Positions 1 to 7,227 of a stretch of DNA of 10,896 nucleotides are shown here, piece by piece (positions within the stretch are counted from its first letter, which is position 1; each line of letters begins with the position of its first letter). Source of the DNA: Clostridiales bacterium (GTDB lineage: Bacteria; Bacillota; Clostridia; Oscillospirales; Oscillospiraceae); contig JAJQAS010000213.1 in NCBI GenBank assembly GCA_021203685.1, positions 1 through 10,896 on the forward strand. Reading direction: 5' to 3'. A program made the position numbers and the translations under genes. The notes beneath the pieces are model-generated. The model did no database searches. It was given only the letters and a program-made list of their open reading frames with translations, and was not told the DNA's origin.

Positions 1-2
1 GC

Positions 3-539
3 TCCTCCACCTGCGAGCTGATTTTCGAGGACTGCCGCATCCCCAAGGACCGTCTCCTGGGCGTCAAGGGCAAGGGCTTCGCTCTGGCCATGAAGACCCT
101 GGACGGCGGCCGCATCGGCATCGCTTCCCAGGCGCTGGGCATTGCCGAGGGCGCGCTGGACGAGACTGTCGCTTACGTCAAGGAGCGCAAGCAGTTTGGC
201 CGCAGCATCTCCGCCTTCCAGAACACCCAGTTCGAGCTGGCCGAGATGAAGGCCCGCATCGACGCCGCCAAGTACCTGGTCTACAAGGCCGCGCTGAAAA
301 AGCAGGCCGTCATGGACGGCGCCAAGGTCCGCTACAGCGTCGAGGCCGCCGAGGCCAAGCTGATCGCCTCCCGTACCGCCAGCGACGTGACCCGCCGCTG
401 CCTGCAGCTGTTCGGCGGCTACGGCTACACCCGTGACTATCCCATCGAGCGCATGATGCGGGACGCCAAGATCACCGAGATCTACGAAGGCACCAGCGAA
501 GTGCAGATGATGGTCATTTCCGGCGATCTGCTGAAGTAA
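3..539 (+). CDS. bcd: Short-chain acyl-CoA dehydrogenase (butyryl-CoA dehydrogenase), C-terminal part
   Basis: The gene is cut by the left edge; the frame is open from base 3 and encodes 179 residues, roughly the C-terminal half of a family protein of about 380. It is a flavin-dependent dehydrogenase interconverting butyryl-CoA and crotonyl-CoA, the last reduction of butyrate formation. Visible family marks are ELIFEDCRIPKDRLLG near the start, TLDGGRIGIASQALG, the helix YVKERKQFGRSI, LFGGYGYTRDYPIERMMRDAK, and IYEGTSEVQ close to the C terminus. The Glu of YEGT (codon at 486-488) is the expected catalytic base of short-chain acyl-CoA dehydrogenases. The stop codon is followed directly by the etfB ribosome binding site and then etfB and etfA, the usual arrangement for a Bcd-Etf complex. 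The family call is firm. The exact chain-length preference is inferred from the etf context and motif likeness. Confidence 0.93.
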   Translation, partial: SSTCELIFEDCRIPKDRLLGVKGKGFALAMKTLDGGRIGIASQALGIAEGALDETVAYVKERKQFGRSISAFQNTQFELAEMKARIDAAKYLVYKAALKKQAVMDGAKVRYSVEAAEAKLIASRTASDVTRRCLQLFGGYGYTRDYPIERMMRDAKITEIYEGTSEVQMMVISGDLLK

Positions 540-556
540 GGAGGGTATAATTCACT

Positions 557-1342
557 ATGAAAGCTATTGTTTGTGTCAAGCAGGTTCCCGATACCTCCGG
601 CAAGGTTGCCGTGAAGCCCGACGGGACCCTGGACCGCGCTTCTATGGCCACCATCACCAACCCTGATGACCTGAGCGCCCTGGAAGCCGCCCTGGAACTG
701 AAAGAGCAGACCGGCTGCGAGGTCGTGGTCGTCTCCATGGGCCCCTTCACCGCCGAGGGTATGCTGCGGGAGTGCATCGCCCGCGGCGCTGACCGCGCTG
801 TGCTGATTTCCGGCCGCGAGTTCGGCGGCTCCGACACCTTCGCCACCTCTCAGATCATCGCCGCCGGTATCAACAAAATCGGCGTCGGCCCCGAAGACGT
901 GGTGTTCTGTGGCCGTCAGGCCATCGACGGCGACACCGCCCAGGTCGGCCCCCAGATCGCGGAGAAGCTGCACCTGCCCCAGGTCACCTATGTTGCCGGC
1001 ATCAAGAAGGAGGGCGACAGCCTGATCTGCAAGCGTATGCTGGAGGACGGCTACATGACCCTCAAGGTCAAGACTCCCTGCCTGCTGACCTGCATCAAGG
1101 AGCTGAACACCCCCCGCTATATGTCCGTCGGCGGCATCTTCGAGTGCTATTCCAAGCCCCTGGACATCTTCGACTATCCCGCTCTGAAGGACGATCCCCT
1201 GATCGAGACCGACACCATCGGTTTGAAGGGCTCCCCCACCAACGTGTTCAAATCCTTCACTCCGCCTCAGAAGGGCGCTGGCACCATGGTGGAAAGTGCC
1301 AGTGCGCTGGTCGGCATCCTGAACGATAAGCACCTGATCTGA
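557..1342 (+). CDS. etfB: Electron transfer flavoprotein, beta subunit
   Basis: A 261-residue protein, the normal size for EtfB. It pairs with EtfA to carry electrons between NADH, ferredoxin and butyryl-CoA dehydrogenase in the cytoplasm. The N terminus MKAIVCVKQVPDTSGKV is the classic EtfB start. CGRQAIDGDTAQVGPQ (residues 118-133) is the nucleotide-binding segment. This loop resembles that of clostridial Etfs that bind a second FAD and bifurcate electrons, not the AMP-binding type of respiratory Etfs; that reading is inference. The start is fixed by a strong Shine-Dalgarno (GGAGG at 540-544) that begins just after the bcd stop codon, and etfA follows after 16 bases, so bcd-etfB-etfA is almost surely one transcript. 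The long open frame on the opposite strand across this gene is a G+C-rich codon shadow. Confidence 0.96.
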   Translation: MKAIVCVKQVPDTSGKVAVKPDGTLDRASMATITNPDDLSALEAALELKEQTGCEVVVVSMGPFTAEGMLRECIARGADRAVLISGREFGGSDTFATSQIIAAGINKIGVGPEDVVFCGRQAIDGDTAQVGPQIAEKLHLPQVTYVAGIKKEGDSLICKRMLEDGYMTLKVKTPCLLTCIKELNTPRYMSVGGIFECYSKPLDIFDYPALKDDPLIETDTIGLKGSPTNVFKSFTPPQKGAGTMVESASALVGILNDKHLI

Positions 1343-1358
1343 GAGAGGAGAGTATACT

Positions 1359-2468
1359 ATGTCTGAATACAACTTCACCGATACCGCCGCGTTCCACGGC
1401 GTATGGGTTTTCTGTGAGCAGCGCGACGGCGTCATCCAGTCCATCAGCTATCAGCTGCTGAGTGAGGGCCGCAAGCTGGCCAACGACATCGGCGTGGAGC
1501 TGTGCGGCGTGGTGCTGGGCAGCGAGGTCGATGAGAATTACCTCAAGGCCCTGGGCGGCTACGGCGCGGACCGCGTCTATTATCTGGACAGCCCCCTGCT
1601 GAAAGACTACACCACCGACGGCTATGCCAAGGTGCTGTGCGACCTGGTCAAGGACAAGAAGCCCGAGATCGTCCTCATCGGCGCCACCAACATCGGCCGT
1701 GACCTGGGCCCCCGCTGCGCGGCCCGTCTGCACACCGGCCTGACCGCCGATGCTACCCATCTGGACATCGACACCGGCAAGTATGTGGAGTTCCTGAAAG
1801 AGTCCTCCTCTCTGGACCTGTCCAAGCAGAAGTTCGACTATGAGGACCGCAACTTGAAGATGACCCGTCCCGCCTTCGGCGGCCACCTGATGGCTACCAT
1901 CATCTGCCCCCGGTTCCGTCCCCAGATGTCCACCGTCCGTCCCGGCGTTATGCAGACCCAGGAGTACGATGAGGCTGCCGCCGCCAAGGTCGTGGTGGAG
2001 AACGTCCCCGTGGAGCTGTCCGCTGAGGACATCGGCGTGGAGATCCTGGAGATCAAAAAGTCCGCCGCCAAGATGGTTGACCTCATCGGCGCTGACGTCA
2101 TCGTCTCCGTGGGCCGCGGCATCAGCTCTGACCCCGAAAAGGGCATCGCCCTGGCCGAGGAGCTGGCCGGCGTGCTGGGCGGCGTCGTGGGCGCTTCCCG
2201 TGCTGTCGTGGACGCTGGCATGATCTCCTCCGACCACCAGGTCGGTCAGACCGGCAAGACCGTCCATCCCCGCATCTATGTGGCCCTGGGCATCTCCGGC
2301 GCCATCCAGCACACCGCCGGTATGCAGGATTCCGAGACCATCATCGCCGTCAACAAGAACGAGTCCGCTCCCATCTTCGGCGTGGCTACCTACGGCATCG
2401 TGGGCGACCTGTTCAAGGTGGTTCCCCAGCTCATCGCTGAGATCAAGGCGGTCCAGGCCGCGAAGTAA
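1359..2468 (+). CDS. etfA: Electron transfer flavoprotein, alpha subunit
   Basis: A 369-residue protein with the two expected parts. The N-terminal alpha/beta domain (about 1-200) contains VLIGATNIGRDLGPRCAARL. The C-terminal FAD domain contains VGRGISS (251-257), GASR (278-281), QVGQTGKTV (294-302), GISGAIQHTAGM (311-322) and NKN (332-334), all standard EtfA flavin contacts. It forms the heterodimer with EtfB and docks onto butyryl-CoA dehydrogenase. The start ATG has a purine-rich site (GAGAGGAG at 1343-1350) immediately after the etfB stop. There is no extra ferredoxin-like domain at the N terminus, which some clostridial EtfA proteins carry. The gene ends the operon; a hairpin terminator lies 33 bases downstream. 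Confidence 0.96.
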   Translation: MSEYNFTDTAAFHGVWVFCEQRDGVIQSISYQLLSEGRKLANDIGVELCGVVLGSEVDENYLKALGGYGADRVYYLDSPLLKDYTTDGYAKVLCDLVKDKKPEIVLIGATNIGRDLGPRCAARLHTGLTADATHLDIDTGKYVEFLKESSSLDLSKQKFDYEDRNLKMTRPAFGGHLMATIICPRFRPQMSTVRPGVMQTQEYDEAAAAKVVVENVPVELSAEDIGVEILEIKKSAAKMVDLIGADVIVSVGRGISSDPEKGIALAEELAGVLGGVVGASRAVVDAGMISSDHQVGQTGKTVHPRIYVALGISGAIQHTAGMQDSETIIAVNKNESAPIFGVATYGIVGDLFKVVPQLIAEIKAVQAAK

Positions 2469-2500
2469 GCTCGCGCCCGAACCCATATAAGCAAAACCGA

Positions 2501-2531
2501 GGACGGCTGGCCGCTGGTCAGCCGTCCTTTT
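2501..2531 (+). terminator. Rho-independent terminator of the bcd-etfBA operon
   Basis: A perfect 9-bp stem, GGACGGCTG (2501-2509) and CAGCCGTCC (2519-2527), encloses a 9-base loop that can itself add GCC/GGT pairs. It is followed by TTTT and then GCGTTTGC. It lies 33 bases past the etfA stop. Read on the minus strand the stem is followed by TCGGTTTT, so it may also work weakly in the other direction as a back-up for the convergent gene. Confidence 0.85.
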
Positions 2532-2609
2532 GCGTTTGCATACACCTGAAACGCAGCCCCGACACCCGACAGAATTTGCGAATTTGTCCCTCTGAAATCC
2601 GTAACACAC

Positions 2610-2636
2610 AAAAATCCGGGGCGTCTGCCCCGGATT
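2610..2636 (-). terminator. Rho-independent terminator of the minus-strand CHAP gene
   Basis: A 10-bp perfect inverted repeat (AATCCGGGGC at 2613-2622, GCCCCGGATT at 2627-2636) has a four-base loop. On the minus strand the stem is followed by TTTTTGTGTG, counting the Ts that close the stem. It begins 18 bases past the stop codon of the CHAP-domain gene and faces the etfA terminator, so each converging transcript has its own stop signal. Confidence 0.85.
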
Positions 2637-2654
2637 CATTGTCCTTATGCTGTT

Positions 2655-4253
2655 TTACTCCGCTGTGGATTCCTCTGTCCCGGTTTCCTCCGTCTCCGCC
2701 GGTTCTTCCACGGTGACGGTACCGCCCAGCAGCTCATACACCGTCTGACCGTCCTCGTCCAACTGAGCGGTCATCCAGGTAGCTGGGTCGGTGGTGGTCA
2801 GCTCCACCGCCAGCGTTTCCACCTCATACTTCACTTCGCCAAAGGCCAGAACGCTGCTGATTTTGCGGGTGCGCTTTTTCACCGTGTTGCCGGATTTCTC
2901 GATGGTGGTAAAGGTGCTGCCGCTGCTGGCCACCACAAGGGCGGTGTGGGAGGCGGTGCCGCTGCCGAAGAAGGCCACGTCACCGGGCTGGGGGGTGTAA
3001 TTGGAGGTGTGCAGGGTACCCAGGCTCTTGAACCCGGAGACCCCATCTCGGGCCGCCATAAAGGTGGGGGCCGCGTCTGTGGAGACACCGGTGTTGTGGA
3101 GGCACCAGGTAGCGAACTCGGAGCACCATGGTTCGCTGGATTTCAGCTTGTGGTGGTTGCCGATGAGATATTGGTTGTAGTGGTTGATATACTTGCTGCC
3201 GGAATTGCCGATCTCGCCATAGGCGGCGGCTACCACCCGGTCCCGCAGGGTCTCCACGGAAGTGCCGGTCTCAGCCGCCTCCAGCACTGCCGCCAGGTCA
3301 GTGGTATAATCCTCGCTGCTCCGATAGGCGGCCTCATTGGGCAGAGTCAGCACCTGGGAGGATGTCTGGTACCAGGTCTCATAGAGGGCATCGATTTCCT
3401 CCTGCACCGTCTCCTCGGTCAGCTCCATCTCCTCGTCCTGGAAGGCCAACACCTCCAGATAGGCGACGACGGAGACCGCGTCGGTAGAGACGGTCAGGCT
3501 GTCCGTCTGCGTTGGGTCGGAGGTCTCGTCAGTGGATACAGATTTCGTCACGGAGTAGTACAACAGCTCCTCCGCGTCCTGTTCCTCCAGCTCTTCCTCG
3601 TCGGGAGAAAGGGTCTCGTTCAGCTCTTTGTCCTTCTCCGCCAGGCAGCTTTTCACGTACTCCACCAGGTCGGCGCTGAACGTCCGCCCGTCGGAATAGC
3701 TGGCGGCCAGCGTCTCGGCGTCCTGGGTGAACCCGGCGTCGCGCCGCTCACAGCGGTAGGAAATGTCCCCCGTCTCCTCGTCCACGGTGGCCACATAGCT
3801 GTGGCCCAGGGGGTCAACCGTTTCATCCTCGTAAGAGTAGCCGCAAGTGTGGCAGCTGTGGACGGTGTACCCCTCGGTCAGGCAGGTCGGCTCTACCACG
3901 GTGTCCTCAAACGCGCAGTCCTCTGTCACCTCCGCGCCGCAGAGGTGACAGATGGCGGTCATGGTGCCGTCCCCGTTGCTGCGCCAAGCCCCCAGGTCGT
4001 GGCCGGTAGTGGAACAGGCGGTGGTCATGAACGGCTCATAAGAGGCGATGATGTTCTCGGAGGGGTTCGGCGTGGTTTCCACGCTGGGGGCGGGAGTCTC
4101 CGGCAGCGCGTCGAACAAATCTCCCGAAGCAGTCTCCACCACAGAGGAGGATTCAGCAGAGGAGAAGCTGACTTCCTCCGCCAGGGCGGAGGGAAGGGCG
4201 GTGGTGCAGAGGGCGCCTGCCAGCAGCAGGGCGCAGAGTCTGGAAAAATTCAT
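2655..4253 (-). CDS. Secreted CHAP-domain cysteine peptidase/amidase with Cys-rich N-terminal repeats
   Basis: A 532-residue exported protein, probably a peptidoglycan hydrolase. Residues 1-25 form a signal peptide: hydrophobic core LCALLLAGALC and an ALA cleavage site before EEV. Residues 80-175 hold Cys-rich repeats: CHLCG (102-106), then CLTEGYTVHSCHTCGYSY (124-141) followed by DPLGHSY, then a decayed copy (YRCERRDAGF). The middle (about 175-335) is acidic and unassigned. Residues 336-475 are a CHAP domain: PWCSEFATWC with likely nucleophile C377, PGDVAFFG, SHTALVV with H436, and TIEKSGN with E452 as likely third residue. The tail is acidic and repetitive in Glu and Thr. The ATG at 4253 is chosen because the signal peptide starts there; the open frame continues upstream into whiA but that part looks like shadow. 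The Shine-Dalgarno before this ATG is poor. The gene is last in the murB-rapZ-whiA direction, 68 bases after whiA. The substrate is not shown by the sequence. Confidence 0.85.
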   Translation of the reverse strand: MNFSRLCALLLAGALCTTALPSALAEEVSFSSAESSSVVETASGDLFDALPETPAPSVETTPNPSENIIASYEPFMTTACSTTGHDLGAWRSNGDGTMTAICHLCGAEVTEDCAFEDTVVEPTCLTEGYTVHSCHTCGYSYEDETVDPLGHSYVATVDEETGDISYRCERRDAGFTQDAETLAASYSDGRTFSADLVEYVKSCLAEKDKELNETLSPDEEELEEQDAEELLYYSVTKSVSTDETSDPTQTDSLTVSTDAVSVVAYLEVLAFQDEEMELTEETVQEEIDALYETWYQTSSQVLTLPNEAAYRSSEDYTTDLAAVLEAAETGTSVETLRDRVVAAAYGEIGNSGSKYINHYNQYLIGNHHKLKSSEPWCSEFATWCLHNTGVSTDAAPTFMAARDGVSGFKSLGTLHTSNYTPQPGDVAFFGSGTASHTALVVASSGSTFTTIEKSGNTVKKRTRKISSVLAFGEVKYEVETLAVELTTTDPATWMTAQLDEDGQTVYELLGGTVTVEEPAETEETGTEESTAE

Positions 4254-4321
4254 AAGCGGTCGCTTTCTCGGAACCGGGAAAAGCAAGCCTCCTTTCGTAA
4301 CGGGGAAGGGGAAGGTGTGCG

Positions 4322-5218
4322 TTATCGTTCTGCCAGCTCCAGCAACTTGCGCAGCCGGTGGTTCAGGCAGGATTTGGAGACCGGGGGCTGACACAAGTCG
4401 GCCAACTGGACCAGGGACAGCTCCGGGTGAGCGCAACGGAGCGCGGCGGTCTGCTGGAGCTTTTCCGGCAGCTGCTCCAGTGTGCCCCGGGCCTCCAGAA
4501 TGTGAATGGCTTTGATTTGGTTCTGCGCCGCCTCGACCGACTTTTCCACGTTGGCCACGTCGCAGTTGTACTGGCGGTTGACGCCGTTGAGCAGGTTCTT
4601 CTGCTGCCGGGCGGTGCGGACCCGCTGGGCGCACTCCGGCGCGCCGATAGTGGTTAGAAAGTTGGAGATGGCCTCGCTCTGTTTAAAATAGGTGATGTAG
4701 TTGGCCTTCCGGGTGGTCTCCCGGGGGTATTGGTGCAGCTCGGGCATCAGGGCCTGGAACTCCCGGTGGACATACAGGTGACTGGTGGCGATCTCCAGGT
4801 GGTAGCCCTTTTGGGGGTCGGTGACGCTGCCCCCCGCCAGGAACGCCCCCCGGCAGAAAGCCACGTAACAGCAATGCTCCTCCAGCACACCGTAATTGAT
4901 GTGGTGGGTCATCAGGCCCTCCCGGCTATAACCGTAGCGGTCCAAAATCTGCTGGATGTGATCCCGGTCCGTGATTTGGAAGGACAGCTTGCCGCCCTCC
5001 CCCGGCTCCGGCTGCTGGTCGAAGCCAAAGCCAAAGGCCGCCTGGAACAGCCGGGGCAGCCGGTCTCCAAAGACCCGGGACTGGGTGGTGATGCGGATGC
5101 CAAAGGGGGAGAAGCTGTTGCAGAACAGCAACACGCCGTAGGCTTCGGCCTGAGTACAGCAGGGCCGCTCCAGTGCGGCCTGACACAGCTCTGTTTTTAC
5201 ATCGGAGGAAAACGACAT
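4322..5218 (-). CDS. whiA: WhiA-family DNA-binding protein
   Basis: A 298-residue protein, slightly shorter than the usual roughly 315. WhiA is a transcription factor for sporulation septation in Streptomyces; in Bacillus the homologue affects cell division and chromosome segregation. Visible parts are the N-terminal domain beginning MSFSSDVKTEL, the LAGLIDADG-like core with RGAFLAGGSV (123-132) and YHLEI (139-143), YFKQSEAISNFL (177-188), NRQYNCDVANVEKSV (214-228), and a C-terminal helix-turn-helix (about 267-295) with QPPVSKSCLNHRLRKL. LAGGS lacks the acidic residues of homing endonucleases, as is normal for WhiA, so no nuclease activity is expected. The start is ATG with a modest GAAGG eight bases upstream. 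It follows rapZ by 49 bases, a gap too small for the yvcK gene usually found between them. Confidence 0.95.
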   Translation of the reverse strand: MSFSSDVKTELCQAALERPCCTQAEAYGVLLFCNSFSPFGIRITTQSRVFGDRLPRLFQAAFGFGFDQQPEPGEGGKLSFQITDRDHIQQILDRYGYSREGLMTHHINYGVLEEHCCYVAFCRGAFLAGGSVTDPQKGYHLEIATSHLYVHREFQALMPELHQYPRETTRKANYITYFKQSEAISNFLTTIGAPECAQRVRTARQQKNLLNGVNRQYNCDVANVEKSVEAAQNQIKAIHILEARGTLEQLPEKLQQTAALRCAHPELSLVQLADLCQPPVSKSCLNHRLRKLLELAER

Positions 5219-5267
5219 GGAGGGTACCTTCTCTAACAGTGATGTAAGTGTGTGCCGGGAGGGGCGC

Positions 5268-6137
5268 TCACTTGCGGTCCCTCGTCATGTCCCGGTGGTG
5301 TTCCCGGACGGCGTAGCCCAGCTCCGCCACCTGTTCCGCAATGGCGTGGCACATAGCCACGCTGCGGTGCTGCCCGCCGGTGCAGCCCACGCCGATGATG
5401 AGCACAGTTTTCCCCTCCGTGGCGTAAAGGGGCAAAAGAAACTCCAAATTTTTGCGGCATAGAGCCAGGAACTGATCGGTTTCTGGGTATTTCCAGAGGA
5501 AATCGGTCACCGGCTTGTCCAACCCGGTGAGCTTGCGCAGCTCCGGCAGGTAGAAGGGGTTGGGCAGGAAACGGACATCCATCAGCAGGTCGGCCTCCAG
5601 AGGAATACCGTACTTGTACCCAAAGGAGAGGATACTGATTTCCAGCCCGGCGTTTTTGGGGGTACCAAACATCTCCAGCAGTGTGTTGCGCAGCTTGCTG
5701 GTGGAGGAAAAGGTGGTGGAGTCGATGAGGTAGTCCGCCTGCTCCCGCACCTGGGAGAGCAGCCCCCGCTCCTTCTCGATGGCCTCCGCCAGGGAGAGAT
5801 CGCAGGCGGTGCAGAGCGGATGGGTGCGGCGGGTCTCCTTGTAGCGCTTGATGACCGCCTCGGTGGAGGCTTCCAAAAACAGCAGCTTCACGTCGCAGCC
5901 CATAGCTTTCATCTCGTCCAGGGCGGCGAAAAAATCGCTGAAATCCGCGCCGCCCCGGATGTCGCTGACCAGGGCGACTTTCTCGTAACGTTTGCCGCCG
6001 CTGCGGCAGACCTCGGCAAAGCGGGGCATCAGCACGGCGGGCATATTGTCCACCGTGTAGTAGCCCGCGTCCTCCAAAAATTTGGCGGCCTGGCTTTTCC
6101 CCGCGCCGGACAGACCGGAGATGATGATAAAGTGCAT
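5268..6137 (-). CDS. rapZ: RapZ/YvcJ-family P-loop nucleotide-binding protein
   Basis: A 289-residue cytoplasmic protein of normal family length. In E. coli RapZ is an RNA adaptor controlling glucosamine-6-phosphate synthase through small RNAs; the Bacillus homologue YvcJ binds and hydrolyses nucleotides. The N-terminal kinase-like domain has the Walker A motif GLSGAGKS (8-15), GYYTVDNMP (25-33) and DIRGG (59-63). The C-terminal domain shows SFGYKYG (171-177), DVRFLPNP (187-194) and GCTGGQHRSV (251-260), the family signature. The start has an ideal GGAGG (plus-strand CCTCC at 6143-6147) five bases away. It lies downstream of murB on the same strand, and a short hairpin-forming heptamer repeat sits in the 52-base gap. 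Whether it acts on RNA in this organism cannot be seen. Confidence 0.95.
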   Translation of the reverse strand: MHFIIISGLSGAGKSQAAKFLEDAGYYTVDNMPAVLMPRFAEVCRSGGKRYEKVALVSDIRGGADFSDFFAALDEMKAMGCDVKLLFLEASTEAVIKRYKETRRTHPLCTACDLSLAEAIEKERGLLSQVREQADYLIDSTTFSSTSKLRNTLLEMFGTPKNAGLEISILSFGYKYGIPLEADLLMDVRFLPNPFYLPELRKLTGLDKPVTDFLWKYPETDQFLALCRKNLEFLLPLYATEGKTVLIIGVGCTGGQHRSVAMCHAIAEQVAELGYAVREHHRDMTRDRK

Positions 6138-6160
6138 AAGAACCTCCGATGTGGTATTGG

Positions 6161-6186
6161 TGAGCTATTAGCTGTTAGCTAATAGC
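6161..6186. repeat. Triple heptamer repeat (GCTRTTA-like), copy 1, forms a hairpin
   Basis: After TGA come three successive 7-base units GCTATTA, GCTGTTA and GCTAATA, then GC. Because the units are near-palindromic, the outer parts also form a perfect 9-bp inverted repeat (GCTATTAGC at 6164-6172, GCTAATAGC at 6178-6186) with a five-base loop. It sits between the murB stop codon and the rapZ ribosome binding site. No T-run follows on either strand, so it is not a typical terminator. A related copy lies at 8739-8764. Confidence 0.7.
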
Positions 6187-6189
6187 AAT

Positions 6190-7104
6190 TCACGGCAGCC
6201 GCTTGATCTCCAGCTCCAGGGAAATGCCGGTTTTCTCCAACACTGTGGCGTGGATCTGCTCGGTCAGGGCCAGCACATCGGCGCAGGTGGCGCCGCCCAC
6301 GTTGATGACAAATCCGGCGTGCTTGACGCTGACCTGTGTACCGCCCACGGTCAGCCCTTTCAGGCCGCACTGGTCGATGAGGGCGGCGGCAAAGCCGCCC
6401 ACCGGGCGCTTGAAGGTGCTGCCCCCGCTGGGGTACTCCAGTGGCTGCTTGTCTCGGCGCTTCTGGTTCAGTTCGTTCATCCGCTGGCGGATGGCCTCGC
6501 CGTCGCCGGGGCGCAGCTGGAGGGTGGCTCCGGTGATGATCTTCGTCCCGTCGGTGAACGCGCTGGTGCGGTAGCCAAAGCCCTGCTCCTCTCCAACGAG
6601 ACAGCCCTGCGTTCCATCCAGGGTGACGAAGCGGGTCTCTGTGACCACGTCTTTCAGCTCCCCGCCGTAGGCCCCGGCGTTCATCACCGCGCCGCCGCCC
6701 AGGGTGCCGGGGATGCCAGAGGCAAACTCCAGCCCGGACAGCCCTTCCCGCTGGGCGAAGGCCGCCAGCTTGGACAGCAGCACTCCCGCGCCGCAGCGGA
6801 TGCGGTCGCCTTCCAGCCGTTCCAGGGTGTTCAGCCCGTCCAGCAGCTTGAGGACAAACAGCTCCATCGGCTCGTCCCCGCACAGCAGATTGGTCCCGTT
6901 GCCCAGAGGAACAGGGATAATGTCACATTCATTGGCGCAGCGCAGAGCGGTGAGCAGTTCTTCTTCGCTGGTGGGGAAAGCCATCAGCCGCACAGGGCCG
7001 CCGATGCGGAAAGAGGTGTGGCAGCGCATGGGTTCCTGCTCCCGCAGAGCCATACCGGGGCAGAAATGGGTCAGTTGCTGGTGTAATTTATCAAAACGGT
7101 CCAT
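6190..7104 (-). CDS. murB: UDP-N-acetylenolpyruvoylglucosamine reductase
   Basis: A 304-residue cytoplasmic flavoenzyme that uses NADPH to reduce UDP-GlcNAc-enolpyruvate to UDP-MurNAc, the second committed step of peptidoglycan synthesis. Its FAD-binding part shows HTSFRIGGPV (29-38), PLGNGTNLL (66-74) and GIPGTLGGGAVMNAGAYG (130-147). The substrate domain has YRTSAF (178-183) and PSGGSTFKRP (225-234), where S229 is the expected proton donor. A Glu in the terminal LELEI is the likely partner residue. Length and motifs fit the shorter type II MurB of Gram-positive bacteria. The start at 7104 is chosen because GGAGG lies six bases upstream (plus-strand CCTCC at 7111-7115); the frame stays open to 7218 but upstream starts lack this signal. 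It is the first gene of a minus-strand series with rapZ and whiA. Confidence 0.96.
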   Translation of the reverse strand: MDRFDKLHQQLTHFCPGMALREQEPMRCHTSFRIGGPVRLMAFPTSEEELLTALRCANECDIIPVPLGNGTNLLCGDEPMELFVLKLLDGLNTLERLEGDRIRCGAGVLLSKLAAFAQREGLSGLEFASGIPGTLGGGAVMNAGAYGGELKDVVTETRFVTLDGTQGCLVGEEQGFGYRTSAFTDGTKIITGATLQLRPGDGEAIRQRMNELNQKRRDKQPLEYPSGGSTFKRPVGGFAAALIDQCGLKGLTVGGTQVSVKHAGFVINVGGATCADVLALTEQIHATVLEKTGISLELEIKRLP

Positions 7105-7227
7105 AATTGGCCTCCGAAATGGTTCAATCTTTATCCTGTCAATCATATAGAGCCGTAAAAAGTCTCTACGTGCGCAGCAAGTCCGCCGGTTTGCCTCTCT
7201 GGCGCGCCGCAGCCGCACAACAATGTC

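Noticed and set aside
482..2639. Two long minus-strand open frames (320 and 460 codons) across etfB and etfA
   Set aside because: They lie antisense to clear etf genes, have compositions rich in Gly, Ala, His, Asp and Val as expected from reversed G+C-rich codons, and show no family motif.
2946..4391. A 481-codon plus-strand open frame opposite the CHAP gene
   Set aside because: It is the antisense shadow of a G+C-rich gene with a signal peptide and an intact active site; its translation has no recognisable domain.
4254..4634. N-terminal extension of the CHAP frame by 127 codons into whiA
   Set aside because: It overlaps the end of whiA in another frame, is Pro/Arg/Ala-rich shadow sequence, and would bury the signal peptide.
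5216..5218. LAGLIDADG homing endonuclease reading of the WhiA core
   Set aside because: WhiA proteins carry this fold without catalytic acidic residues; LAGGS here lacks them and the C-terminal helix-turn-helix confirms WhiA.
6164..6186. Hairpin between murB and rapZ as a terminator
   Set aside because: The stem is AT-rich and lacks a following T-run on either strand.
7132..7146. A perfect TTGACA on the minus strand in the murB leader
   Set aside because: The hexamer 17 bases downstream is not -10-like and overlaps the region next to the ribosome binding site, so it is not a credible promoter.
7105..7218. Longer murB start up to 38 codons upstream
   Set aside because: The ATG at 7104 has an ideal GGAGG at six bases and family motifs begin at the normal distance; the extension is Arg-rich without likeness to MurB.
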